Positions 1 to 7,642 of a DNA stretch of 19,691 nucleotides are shown in pieces; the stretch's first letter is position 1, and every line of letters begins with the position of its first letter. A program made the translations under genes and the position numbers. Source of the DNA: JANXXV01 sp038230275. GTDB taxonomy: Bacteria > Acidobacteriota > Terriglobia > Bryobacterales > Bryobacteraceae. Location of the stretch: assembly GCA_038230275.1 (NCBI GenBank), contig JBBRNO010000129.1:1-19691 (forward strand), written 5' to 3'. The notes below the pieces were generated by a model. That model had not been told where the DNA came from, ran no database searches, and worked only from the letters and a program-made list of their open reading frames with translations.

Positions 1-162
1 CACTCGTCGGGAGCACTCGTCGGGAGCACTCGTCGGGAGCACTCGTCGGAAGCACTCGTCGGGAGCACTCGTCGGGAGCACTCGTCGGGAGCACTCGTCG
101 GAAGCACTCGTCGGGAGCACTCGTCGGGAGCACTCGTCGGGAGCACTCGTCGGGAGCACTCG
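1..162. repeat. 13-bp tandem repeat array (12 full units plus a partial)
   Basis: Twelve head-to-tail copies of CACTCGTCGGGAG fill positions 1-156, followed by a 6-bp partial unit at 157-162. Units 4 (40-52) and 8 (92-104) carry A instead of G at the twelfth base and the others are identical. Units 1-4 and 5-8 therefore form two identical 52-bp blocks, and units 9-12 lack the variant. The array runs off the left edge, so its true length is unknown. It ends 6 bp before the stop codon of the SGNH hydrolase gene on the minus strand, so it lies downstream of that gene. No reading frame with a recognisable product crosses it, and 13 is not a multiple of 3. It is a minisatellite; no function can be read from the sequence. 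Confidence 0.97.
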
Positions 163-168
163 AACGAT

Positions 169-1539
169 CTACTTGATTGGCGGACGATAGACTCTGATCC
201 AATTGATTGGTGGATTTGTCTTGTCCCTGGCTACCAGTTCCAACGTGTGTCTGCCATTGGAGAGGCCTTGCGCTGCCGTTATGGCGTACTCCTTGGAGGG
301 GTCGGCGATTCGCGGAGCACGATACGTATCGATAAACATCGGGATCACGCTCCAGTGAACTTCGAAGCCGATGGGAGTTTGTTGATGGCGAAGATCATAA
401 GCGCGCTTGACACCCCACACGTCGGGATCGATGGCGACACGCCCTGATTTTGAGACGAATGGCTGAGTGCCGAGGCCTGTTCCATCCGGCCCCGTTTTCG
501 AACCTTCCACTTCGAACCGCCAGCGGGAATCGACTTCATCTTCCTCAAGCAGGCGCAGAGTCCAGTCTTCCACCAGCAGCGGTTTCTTCGCGGTGACCCG
601 ATTGATGGCCGGCCAGTCTACGGAATACGTATCGGTGGGCCTGGTGATGAAGTAAAGATCCGGATTTTCCGACGGTCTCTTGCCATCGATCCACACGTCG
701 GCTTCGGCCGCGTGATGAGGGCCGTTCGAGCCCGCTATCAGATCCACGCGATTGCCTTCGAACTCAATTTTCAGGCGCCCCTTTTTCCACTCGGCGTCGC
801 GGCCGATCTGATAATTTTTGGTGAGGTCCGGCTGGGGGAGTGAGGGGTCATAGCGCAGATATGGCTTGGTGATTTCCGCCAGAAGATTGTTGCCGCGTGC
901 ATTGAGATGGACGCCGTCGGCGAGCAGGTCGCCGGCCTTCAGGCGATTATCGTTCAAATACTGGATCCACGGACGGCGCACGTCTATTACTTCGCAGGCG
1001 TAGCGGCGGCAGAGATCGGGGAGCCATTCGAAGCTGTGGCGTTGGTGAAATTCTTCCCGCTTCACGCTAGCTGGAGTGTCGGGCTCGCCGTCCACGTGCA
1101 TCCACGTGGGATAGTCGGTTTGAATCAGAATCTCCGCGGTGGTGTGGCTACGAATTCCGGCGATAATTTTTTCGTAGATCTGCTGGTCGCCGAAATCGTG
1201 AAAAATAATGAGGTCCGGATAGAAGCCGTAGACGTCGTGCGCGACGGTTTGGATCAGGAATGGCGAACTGTAGCCGCCGATGGCGCGATTCTCAATGGTG
1301 AGTTCGGCGGAGGGGTAGCGGGTACGGAGATCCTGCGCGACCGCCTGGGACCATTCCTGTTTCGTGATGGACTGGCCGTAGAACAAGACCCTCACCGGAT
1401 TGCGATGCGCGGGTGTGCTGGTGGCGAGCAGCGTCATGGTGCGCTGAATTCCCGAACCGGTTTTGACGGCCGGTTGGGCTTGGGCGATTACGGTGAACGC
1501 AAATGAGAGAACGGCTAATCGGTTCCCGTTAGGCGACAT
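169..1539 (-). CDS. Exported SGNH/GDSL-type hydrolase
   Basis: A 456-residue secreted esterase-type protein. The start at 1539 (ATG, MSPNGNRLAVLS) gives a signal peptide ending near AQA; the longer frame up to 1593 would add 18 charged residues in front of it. The SGNH blocks are visible in order. Block I is VLFYGQSIT around residues 51-59, with Q in place of the usual D of GDS and the nucleophile Ser57. The block II Gly lies in ENRAIGG around 83-89. FHDFGDQQIYEKI lies near 113-125 where block III is expected. The Asp-His pair is in LADGVHLNARG (Asp208, His211). The C-terminal half (about 240-456) has no catalytic motif and looks like a beta-sandwich accessory domain. It overlaps the 3' end of ackA by 11 bp, with an AGGAG 16 nt upstream inside ackA, so it is probably co-transcribed. 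The substrate is unknown; a carbohydrate acetyl ester is a guess from the family. Confidence 0.85.
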   Translation of the reverse strand: MSPNGNRLAVLSFAFTVIAQAQPAVKTGSGIQRTMTLLATSTPAHRNPVRVLFYGQSITKQEWSQAVAQDLRTRYPSAELTIENRAIGGYSSPFLIQTVAHDVYGFYPDLIIFHDFGDQQIYEKIIAGIRSHTTAEILIQTDYPTWMHVDGEPDTPASVKREEFHQRHSFEWLPDLCRRYACEVIDVRRPWIQYLNDNRLKAGDLLADGVHLNARGNNLLAEITKPYLRYDPSLPQPDLTKNYQIGRDAEWKKGRLKIEFEGNRVDLIAGSNGPHHAAEADVWIDGKRPSENPDLYFITRPTDTYSVDWPAINRVTAKKPLLVEDWTLRLLEEDEVDSRWRFEVEGSKTGPDGTGLGTQPFVSKSGRVAIDPDVWGVKRAYDLRHQQTPIGFEVHWSVIPMFIDTYRAPRIADPSKEYAITAAQGLSNGRHTLELVARDKTNPPINWIRVYRPPIK

Positions 1540-2644
1540 TGAGCAGCTTCGCGCACTCCTGCGCGATCTCCCATTGTTCATCGGTGTGGACAACCATCAC
1601 ACGAATGCCGGATCCCGGTAGTGAGATTACTTCATCCACCGGGGAGCGGGCGTTCTTGTCCTGGTCCAAGCGGACGTTGAAGTATTCCAGCGAATTGCAT
1701 ACGGCCGTACGCACTGGCTCGGAGTTTTCGCCGACTCCCGCCGTGAAGACCAAGGCATCCAGGCGATCGAGGCTAGAAATCATGACGCCGATCTGCGAGC
1801 GGATGCGGTCTACATACATGTCGAAGGCGAGTTGCGCGCGGGAATTACCGGCATCCATGGCAGCGAGGATTTCCCGCATATCGCCGGAAAGGCCGGAAAT
1901 GCCCTTCAGTCCGGATTCGCGATTCAACATGTGATCTAACTGGCCGGCGGACATACCGCGAGCTTTCAACAAATAGATGAGGATCCCTGGGTCCACCGAA
2001 CCCGAGCGGCTACCCATCATCAGTCCGTCGAGCGGCGTAAAACCCATGGTGGTATCGACGGAGCAGCCGTTGCGGATGGCGGCTAGCGAGCATCCGCTGC
2101 CCAGATGACAGGTGATGACGCGGAAATTGTACATATCCGCGTGCAGCAGCCTGGCAGCGCGGCGGGAGGTAAATTGATGGCTGATGCCGTGGAATCCATA
2201 CTTGCGAATGCCTTCCTCCAGCCATTCAAACGGCCCGGGATAGATAAAGTTGGCCGGCGACAGACTGGCGTGAAAAGCGGTGTCAAAAACAGCGATTTGC
2301 GGAATCTTTAAGCCAAGAATTCGATCGATGCCTTTCATACCGGCAAGAGCTACCGGATTGTGAACCGGCGCGAATTCGGAGAGCTGTTCAATGGTGGCGC
2401 GAACGGCGGGAGTAAGCAGCGTGGTGTGACGGAAATCAATTCCGCCATGGACCACGCGGTGGCCTACGGCATCAATTTCACCGGGGTTTTCGATCGATTG
2501 GAGCAGCCGCGGCAAGGCATCAATGGGCGAGCCTCCGCCGTCGCCGTCCGATTGGCCTTGCCAAAGCAACTGGGTGCCAGGTTCCTGGTAGAGAGCGCAC
2601 TTCAGGCTGCTGGAGCCGGCATTGAGAACGAGGATCTTCGCCAT
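1529..2644 (-). CDS. ackA: Acetate kinase
   Basis: AckA interconverts acetyl phosphate plus ADP with acetate plus ATP in the cytoplasm. At 371 residues it is shorter than the usual ~400, mainly in the N-terminal lobe. Motifs seen: LNAGSSSLK (7-15), GHRVVHGG (61-68, substrate Arg63), AVFDTAFH (118-125, Asp121), YGFHGISH (149-156, His152), the phosphate loop ITCHLGSG (177-184, with Ser where HLGNG is usual), MGSRSG (210-215, Arg213) and FTAGVGENS (300-308). TDEQ (354-357) carries the conserved Glu356. All catalytic residues known from the family are present. It begins 3 nt after the phosphoketolase stop codon, so the two are translationally linked: Xfp makes the acetyl phosphate that AckA uses. 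No phosphotransacetylase gene is in the window. Confidence 0.96.
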   Translation of the reverse strand: MAKILVLNAGSSSLKCALYQEPGTQLLWQGQSDGDGGGSPIDALPRLLQSIENPGEIDAVGHRVVHGGIDFRHTTLLTPAVRATIEQLSEFAPVHNPVALAGMKGIDRILGLKIPQIAVFDTAFHASLSPANFIYPGPFEWLEEGIRKYGFHGISHQFTSRRAARLLHADMYNFRVITCHLGSGCSLAAIRNGCSVDTTMGFTPLDGLMMGSRSGSVDPGILIYLLKARGMSAGQLDHMLNRESGLKGISGLSGDMREILAAMDAGNSRAQLAFDMYVDRIRSQIGVMISSLDRLDALVFTAGVGENSEPVRTAVCNSLEYFNVRLDQDKNARSPVDEVISLPGSGIRVMVVHTDEQWEIAQECAKLLNVA

Positions 2645-2647
2645 AGC

Positions 2648-5008
2648 TTAGTAGGGCCACTTCCAATCGCGGATCTCAGGCATGTCGTCGCCATGTTTCC
2701 GGATATAGAGGCTGTGTTCGGCACGCTTGTTGCGCAGGTCCTGTTTGAGGTGAGCACCGAGATTGCGGATACGCGGGACACGGTCGATTACGTCGCAAGC
2801 CAGATGAAAACGGTCCAGGTCGTTCAGTACCGTCATGTCGAATGGGGTGGTGGTGGTGCCCTCCTCTTTGTAACCGCGTACGTGAAGATTGTCGTGATTG
2901 GTGCGGCGATACGTTAGCCGGTGTATCAGCCAGGGATAGCCATGGAAGGCGAAGATGATGGGCTTATCGATGGTGAACATGGAGTCGAAATCCGCGTCCG
3001 AAATTCCATGCGGGTGTTCGCTGGGAGTCTGCAGGGTCATTAAATCCACTACGTTCACAAAGCGAATTTTCAGATCGGGAAGATTGCGGCGCAGAATATC
3101 CACGGCAGCCAGGGCTTCCAGCGTGGGAACGTCGCCCGCGCAGGCGATCACCACATCTGGTTCCGAACCCTGATCGTTGCTGGCCCAATCCCAGATACCG
3201 ATGCCGGCGGTGCAGTGAAGGATAGCCGACTCCATATCCAGCCACTGCGGCGCGGGTTGCTTACCGATTACGATCACGTTGACGTAGTTGCGGCTGCGGA
3301 GGCAATGGTCGGTGACGGAAAGCAGAGTGTTTGCGTCGGGAGGCAGATAGACCCTGACGACGTCGGATTTCTTGTTGATGACGTGATCGATGAAGCCGGG
3401 GTCCTGGTGGCTGAATCCGTTATGATCCTGACGCCATACGTGCGATGTCAGCAAATAATTCAGAGACGCGATGGGCCGGCGCCAGGGAATATCGAGAGTG
3501 GTCTTCAACCACTTGGCATGCTGATTGAACATGGAGTCAATGATGTGGATGAAGGCCTCGTAGCAGGAGAAGAAGCCGTGGCGGCCGGTCAACAGGTAGC
3601 CTTCGAGCCATCCCTGACACAGATGTTCGCTGAGCACTTCCATTACGCGGCCATCGTGGGCCAGATGATCGTCGTCCGGAATGATGTCTTCGGCAGTAAC
3701 GCGGTTGGTTGCCTCGAATACCGCTCCAAGGCGGTTGGAAGCTGTTTCGTCTGGGCCCATGAGGCGGAAATTTCGAGTGTCGGCGTTTAGTTTGATGACG
3801 TCGCGTAACAGGTTGCCCATCACACGGGTGGCTTCCGATTCCACTTCGCCCGGCCTAGGCACTGGTACCGCATAGTCGCGAAAATCGGGCATACGGAGGT
3901 CCTGGAGGAGCAGACCGCCGTTGGCGTGGGGATTGGCGCCCATGCGGAGATTGCCTGCCGGCGCCAGTTCCGCCAATTCCGGAATCAGCGTGCCATGCTC
4001 GTTGAACAGCTCTTCCGGCTTGTAGCTCTTCATCCACTCTTCCAGCATGCGGAGGTGATCCGGCTTGGTTGATAGTTCGGCCAGCGGCACCTGGTGCGCA
4101 CGGAATGTGCCTTCCACTTTTTTCCCGTCCACTACTTTCGGGCCGGTCCAACCTTTGGGACTGCGTAAGACAATCATTGGCCAGTGACAGCGTGTAAAAG
4201 TTTCCGCGGTGCGTGCTTTATGCTGCAGATCCTTAATTTCGGCTAACACTTTGTCGAGTGTGGCGGCCATCAGCTGATGCATCGTTTCCGGATCGTCGCC
4301 TTCGACAAAGTAAGGGTTGTAGCCATAGCCTTCGAACAGACTTTCCAGCTCATGACAGGGCAGGCGAGCGAGAATGGTGGGATTCGCGATCTTGTAGCCG
4401 TTCAAATGCAGAATCGGCAGAACGACGCCATCGTGGACTGGATTGAGAAATTTGTTCGAGTGCCAACTGGCCGCCAGCGGGCCCGTTTCCGCTTCACCGT
4501 CGCCGACTACGCAGCAGGCGATGAGATCGGGGTTGTCGAACACGGCACCGTAGGCGTGTACCAGCGCGTAACCTAGCTCGCCGCCTTCGTGGATGGAGCC
4601 TGGCGTTTCCGGAGCCACGTGGCTGGGGATGCCGCCAGGGAACGAAAACTGTTTGAATAGCCGCTGCAGACCTTCGGCATTTTGAGGAATGTTGGGATAG
4701 ACCTCGCTGTATGTCCCTTCCAGATAGGTATTCGCCACCAGTCCGGGGCCGCCGTGGCCGGGGCCGGCGATGTAGACCACGTTCAAGCTGTCGCGTTTGA
4801 TTACGCGGTTGAAATGCGCGTAGATGAAATTGAGGCCTGGGGTAGTTCCCCAATGGCCCAACAACCGAGGCTTCACATGCTCCAGCGTGAGTGGCTCTTT
4901 GAGCAGCGGATTATCGAGCAGGTAGATCTGACCTACCGAGAGATAGTTTGCGGCACGCCAGTAGGCGTTCAGTTTTCTGAGTTCCTCAGGGGATAACGAC
5001 GGATCCAT
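2648..5008 (-). CDS. xfp: Xylulose-5-phosphate/fructose-6-phosphate phosphoketolase
   Basis: A thiamine-diphosphate enzyme that cleaves xylulose-5-P (and often fructose-6-P) with phosphate to acetyl phosphate plus a shorter sugar phosphate. At 786 residues it is the normal length. Family motifs run in order: GHWGTTPGLN (51-60), GPGHGGPG (82-89), HEGGELGYAL (140-149), the diphosphate-binding GDGEAETGPL (169-178), HLNGYKIANP (201-210), RMGANPHANGG (355-365), MGPDETASNR (417-426), the QGWLEGYLLTGRHGFF core (465-480), SHVWRQDHNGFSHQDPGF (522-539) and a C-terminal HGYPWLIH. The ATG at 5008 is supported by AAGGAG 9 nt upstream (5018-5023). It is first in the xfp-ackA-SGNH operon. Whether it prefers X5P or F6P cannot be read from motifs. 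Confidence 0.96.
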   Translation of the reverse strand: MDPSLSPEELRKLNAYWRAANYLSVGQIYLLDNPLLKEPLTLEHVKPRLLGHWGTTPGLNFIYAHFNRVIKRDSLNVVYIAGPGHGGPGLVANTYLEGTYSEVYPNIPQNAEGLQRLFKQFSFPGGIPSHVAPETPGSIHEGGELGYALVHAYGAVFDNPDLIACCVVGDGEAETGPLAASWHSNKFLNPVHDGVVLPILHLNGYKIANPTILARLPCHELESLFEGYGYNPYFVEGDDPETMHQLMAATLDKVLAEIKDLQHKARTAETFTRCHWPMIVLRSPKGWTGPKVVDGKKVEGTFRAHQVPLAELSTKPDHLRMLEEWMKSYKPEELFNEHGTLIPELAELAPAGNLRMGANPHANGGLLLQDLRMPDFRDYAVPVPRPGEVESEATRVMGNLLRDVIKLNADTRNFRLMGPDETASNRLGAVFEATNRVTAEDIIPDDDHLAHDGRVMEVLSEHLCQGWLEGYLLTGRHGFFSCYEAFIHIIDSMFNQHAKWLKTTLDIPWRRPIASLNYLLTSHVWRQDHNGFSHQDPGFIDHVINKKSDVVRVYLPPDANTLLSVTDHCLRSRNYVNVIVIGKQPAPQWLDMESAILHCTAGIGIWDWASNDQGSEPDVVIACAGDVPTLEALAAVDILRRNLPDLKIRFVNVVDLMTLQTPSEHPHGISDADFDSMFTIDKPIIFAFHGYPWLIHRLTYRRTNHDNLHVRGYKEEGTTTTPFDMTVLNDLDRFHLACDVIDRVPRIRNLGAHLKQDLRNKRAEHSLYIRKHGDDMPEIRDWKWPY

Positions 5009-5100
5009 CGCACGGTTCTCCTTACCATTAAGATTGGCACGACTACGGCAGGGTGTTGGATTTATCGAACTGTAATGGACGGATCATGGAGGGGGGCGCA

Positions 5101-5155
5101 TACCTTTATGTTCTCTTTATAGCTTCTGTATGACTTCTACATGGCATCTCGGATA
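5101..5155. promoter_or_regulatory. 11-bp-phased direct repeats between xfp and the P-II-like gene
   Basis: Read in 11-base steps from 5101, the units are TACCTTTATGT, TCTCTTTATAG, CTTCTGTATGA, CTTCTACATGG and CATCTCGGATA. CT occupies columns 4-5 in all five units, and AT columns 8-9 in the first four. The clearest pair is 5123-5144. One helical turn per unit is typical of head-to-tail binding by OmpR/PhoB-type regulators, but the units are loose. The surrounding intergenic stretch, 5009-5183, separates divergent genes and must hold both promoters. I could not pick convincing -35/-10 pairs in it. Confidence 0.35.
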
Positions 5156-5183
5156 ACTTCATCATGGAGGCTGGAAGAAAGCC

Positions 5184-5522
5184 ATGATGAAGATTGAAGC
5201 AACGATACAGACGTTCCAATTGGAAGCGGTGGAAGCCATTCTGGAAAAGCTGGGAGTGGAGGGGCTGACTATATGCGAGGTACGGGACCACGCCCATGTG
5301 GCCAACCGCAAGGCATTTTACCGCGGAGCGGAGTACAGCTTCGATGTGCCGCGGTTGAAAGTGGAAATGCTGGTTCCTGCCAGCCGGGCCGCTGAAGTGA
5401 GCGATGCGCTGGCGAAGATGGCGAGCGCGCCTTTTTCCGATGAGGACCGCACGGTGCTGGTGTATGACGTAGGAACGGCAATCCATGTTAAGAACGGAGG
5501 TGAGATACTACGGTCGAGATGA
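5184..5522 (+). CDS. Divergent P-II (GlnB/GlnK)-like signalling protein
   Basis: A 112-residue protein that aligns over its whole length with GlnB. Residues 1-30 match the first beta-alpha-beta unit. FYRGAEY (45-51) is the T-loop tip with the uridylylation Tyr at exactly position 51. YDVGTAIHVKNGGE (94-107) matches the C-terminal FDVARVIRIRTGEE. What is missing is striking. GFGRQKG at 35-41 is replaced by DHAHVAN, so Gln39, which contacts Mg-ATP and 2-oxoglutarate, is Val. The B-loop GKIGDGK is replaced by PFSDEDRT, so Gly87 is Glu and Lys90 is Thr. Arg101 is His and Arg103 is Lys. The fold should be kept, but canonical ATP/2-oxoglutarate sensing is doubtful. No amtB or glnA is adjacent. It overlaps the DinB-fold gene by ATGA. 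The start follows GGAGG (5166-5170) and is an ATGATG doublet. Confidence 0.8.
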   Translation: MMKIEATIQTFQLEAVEAILEKLGVEGLTICEVRDHAHVANRKAFYRGAEYSFDVPRLKVEMLVPASRAAEVSDALAKMASAPFSDEDRTVLVYDVGTAIHVKNGGEILRSR

Positions 5523-5956
5523 AACAACTTGCAGAACAGGTAGTGGAAGCTATTGTCGCCGCGGATTTACGTTTGCGGGACATTGACGAATCCGCGGCGG
5601 CGCATAAGCCCGCGCCCGAGGTTTGGTCAAAGAAAGAGTTGCTGGGACACCTGATCGATTCGGCTTCGAACAATCATCAGCGTTTTGTCAGGCTGCAACT
5701 GGCCGACGATTTACACTTGCCGAAGTATGAACAGGAAGGCTGGGTGCGGGTGCAGGGCTATCAAGCTGCAGACTGGGGGTTGCTGGTTGCGCTATGGCGA
5801 TCTTACAACCTGCATCTGGCGCGGTTGATTCGCGATGTGACCCCTGAATCGATGGCGCACACGGGCCGGGTGGGCGACGGAGAACCGGTGACGCTTCAGT
5901 ACTTGATGGAGGACTACGTCGCGCATTTGGAGCATCACTTGTTGCAGCTGCTATAA
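5519..5956 (+). CDS. DinB/YfiT-like four-helix metal-binding protein
   Basis: A 145-residue protein of the DinB superfamily. The signature WSKKELLGHLIDSASNN (36-52) contains the first metal-ligand His44, and the C-terminal HLEHH (136-140) supplies His136 and His140 in the HxxxH spacing typical of the fold. The intervening helices are amphipathic with no membrane segment, so it is cytoplasmic. Family members include small-thiol-dependent transferases and many stress-induced proteins of unknown reaction; which applies here cannot be told. The start ATG overlaps the stop codon of the P-II-like gene (ATGA at 5519-5522), so the pair is one transcription unit. Its stop TAA (5954-5956) abuts the stop of the convergent gene (5951-5953). 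Confidence 0.85.
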   Translation: MKQLAEQVVEAIVAADLRLRDIDESAAAHKPAPEVWSKKELLGHLIDSASNNHQRFVRLQLADDLHLPKYEQEGWVRVQGYQAADWGLLVALWRSYNLHLARLIRDVTPESMAHTGRVGDGEPVTLQYLMEDYVAHLEHHLLQLL

Positions 5957-7618
5957 ACTGCCCGGCGCCGCTCGCTGAGCTGAGCCAATGGGAATGTCAT
6001 TAGTGTCACCCAGATAATCAAAACGACACTGCAGATAGCCTTTCGGTGCGGTCCATGTGGCGGGGATTGTTACGTCCAACTGATAGACGCCGATGGAACC
6101 ACCGGAGAGGCCGGCGAAGGGCACCACCAGACCTTCCGTCTTAACGGGGGTGCCGGCAGCGTCGAGTTGAGAGAGATAACAGGCGAAAGGGGTAGTGATT
6201 CGGGCTGGGGGATCGGAAGGCGACGGCTGGCCGGTGGGCACCGGCGTGTCTACCGGGCCGAGATTCCGCGCGAAGACATGAATTATTTCTCCAGGGAGAG
6301 CCGGGTCGTCCGCGGTGAGGATGCCTCGGAAGTCCTGATGTGCAGCCTGAAGTACGCTGCCGATTCGTTCGAAAGATATCGTAGGCCGATCCAGAATGGA
6401 GAAGTTGAGCGATTGGTGGAAGGGATTTCCGGGATTTTGCAGGATTAGTGACAGAGGCACGTTGGACAGAGGAAAGTCCCATGGGAGCTGGACGGTTGCG
6501 CTCTTCCCTGAGAATTCCGTTACCGGCAGAACCTTCTGGTTGAGCGTTGCCTGCGTCTCGCTGGAAAGACCGGATCCGGTTAGCCGAAAAATGGAGCCGG
6601 GGAAGGTGGCTCTTGCGCCGCCCGTGAACGGCGTTGACGGGACGAACACATCGACGCCGGCGTCCGCGGTTCGAACGCGGAGGAGACGGCCCGACGCAGT
6701 TAGAAGCCAAACGATTTCAGCATTGCCACTAATGATGGAGTTTTGCACGCCTTCGTCGAGCGATACCAGAGAGCGGGATTCCGCGGATGGCGAGAGGAGC
6801 ATGGGCTGTGCAGTTCCGGTGACCGGATCTGGCGCCAGGTAGAGAAGCGTGCCGCCGTTGCTGAACGACGGGTGGTAACCGAAGCTGGCCGGCAGTGGCG
6901 TGGAAGCCAGCAGGACTTGCGTACCCGCGGCGGAATCGGTCATCCAGAGGTCATAGGTTGAGGCCGTACGGCGCTCATATACGATCCAGGCATCATCGGG
7001 GCTGATGATCGCGTTGCCGGTGCCCTCCGTTCCAGGGATCGTACGCGAGGGTTCGCCAGGAACCACCACTTGCAGCAAGCTGTCCGGCCGATCGATGGCA
7101 CGGACGAGCATCGCCCCGGAGTTCGATATGGCCTGCGTGGCGGCAATGGGAATCAAATACTGCTGCAGTTCGATGGTCTGCTGGGTTTGAAGATCGATGC
7201 GGCGGGCACGCGCATCGTAGGTTCGGCCGAACAAGAAGCGAGCGTTGCGGGAAATCTCAAGATTGTCGTAGGACGTGTTGGCAAGGGAGAGGCCTTGCAG
7301 ACGGAATGAGGTTCTGGGCAGACCCAACAGGCCGCAGCTTGCGGTGCGGCAGGGCGAGTCCAGACCAAAGCCGGTGATGGCTCCGTCTCCACTTGTGAGG
7401 GGGTGAACCACAATGGTTCCGCTGAACTGGTCCCGTTCTCCGATTCCAAAGAGAGCAATCCCGCTGCTGGTAACGACGTATGCCTTTGAGCGTGCGTCTT
7501 CCTGCCCGGTGGCGAGCGTGGTGGTGAAGAAAAGTCTGCCGTCGTCGGTTACCGCGAAATCGGCGAACTGAGCCCGAAGTGGAAACAGAACCAGCAGGAA
7601 TAGAGCCGCACTTCGCAT
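5951..7618 (-). CDS. Secreted beta-propeller protein with TIGR03437 (Solibacter-type) C-terminal domain
   Basis: A 555-residue exported protein of unknown function. MRSAALFLLVLFPLRAQ is a signal peptide. Residues ~20-320 contain TolB/WD40-like propeller repeats with the 'SxxxxWIVY' pattern, for example ISRNARFLFGRTY (122-134), ISPDDAWIVYERR (205-217) and SFSNGGTLLYLAP (251-263). Residues ~330-410 look like an IPT/Ig-type sandwich (GSIFRLTGSGL). Residues ~415-550 match the TIGR03437 pattern: PGEIIHVFARNLGPV (442-456), PTGQPSPSDPPAR (461-473), FAGLSGGSIGVYQLDVTIP (501-519). That domain is largely restricted to Solibacter relatives and is a strong taxonomic marker. The gene starts 24 nt after the PhoB-like regulator stop, so it may be the last gene of that operon. 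It converges on the DinB-fold gene with a 6-bp overlap. Confidence 0.85.
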   Translation of the reverse strand: MRSAALFLLVLFPLRAQFADFAVTDDGRLFFTTTLATGQEDARSKAYVVTSSGIALFGIGERDQFSGTIVVHPLTSGDGAITGFGLDSPCRTASCGLLGLPRTSFRLQGLSLANTSYDNLEISRNARFLFGRTYDARARRIDLQTQQTIELQQYLIPIAATQAISNSGAMLVRAIDRPDSLLQVVVPGEPSRTIPGTEGTGNAIISPDDAWIVYERRTASTYDLWMTDSAAGTQVLLASTPLPASFGYHPSFSNGGTLLYLAPDPVTGTAQPMLLSPSAESRSLVSLDEGVQNSIISGNAEIVWLLTASGRLLRVRTADAGVDVFVPSTPFTGGARATFPGSIFRLTGSGLSSETQATLNQKVLPVTEFSGKSATVQLPWDFPLSNVPLSLILQNPGNPFHQSLNFSILDRPTISFERIGSVLQAAHQDFRGILTADDPALPGEIIHVFARNLGPVDTPVPTGQPSPSDPPARITTPFACYLSQLDAAGTPVKTEGLVVPFAGLSGGSIGVYQLDVTIPATWTAPKGYLQCRFDYLGDTNDIPIGSAQRAAPGSL

Positions 7619-7642
7619 CCCTTCATTCTAACGGAATGGATT

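Noticed and set aside
907..1506. A 199-codon plus-strand ORF opposite the SGNH hydrolase
   Set aside because: It is the antisense shadow of a gene with clear catalytic motifs and shows no recognisable domain of its own.
5164..5187. A 7-codon mini-ORF (ATG at 5164) that overlaps the P-II-like start codon
   Set aside because: Too short and compositionally plain; its ATG and stop arise from the GGAGG region and the ATGATG start doublet, with no sign of attenuation structure.
5995..6008. TGTCATTAGTGTCA, which looks like a Pho box
   Set aside because: The two TGTCA cores are 9 bp apart, not 11, and the site lies inside the coding end of the TIGR03437 protein gene far from any promoter.
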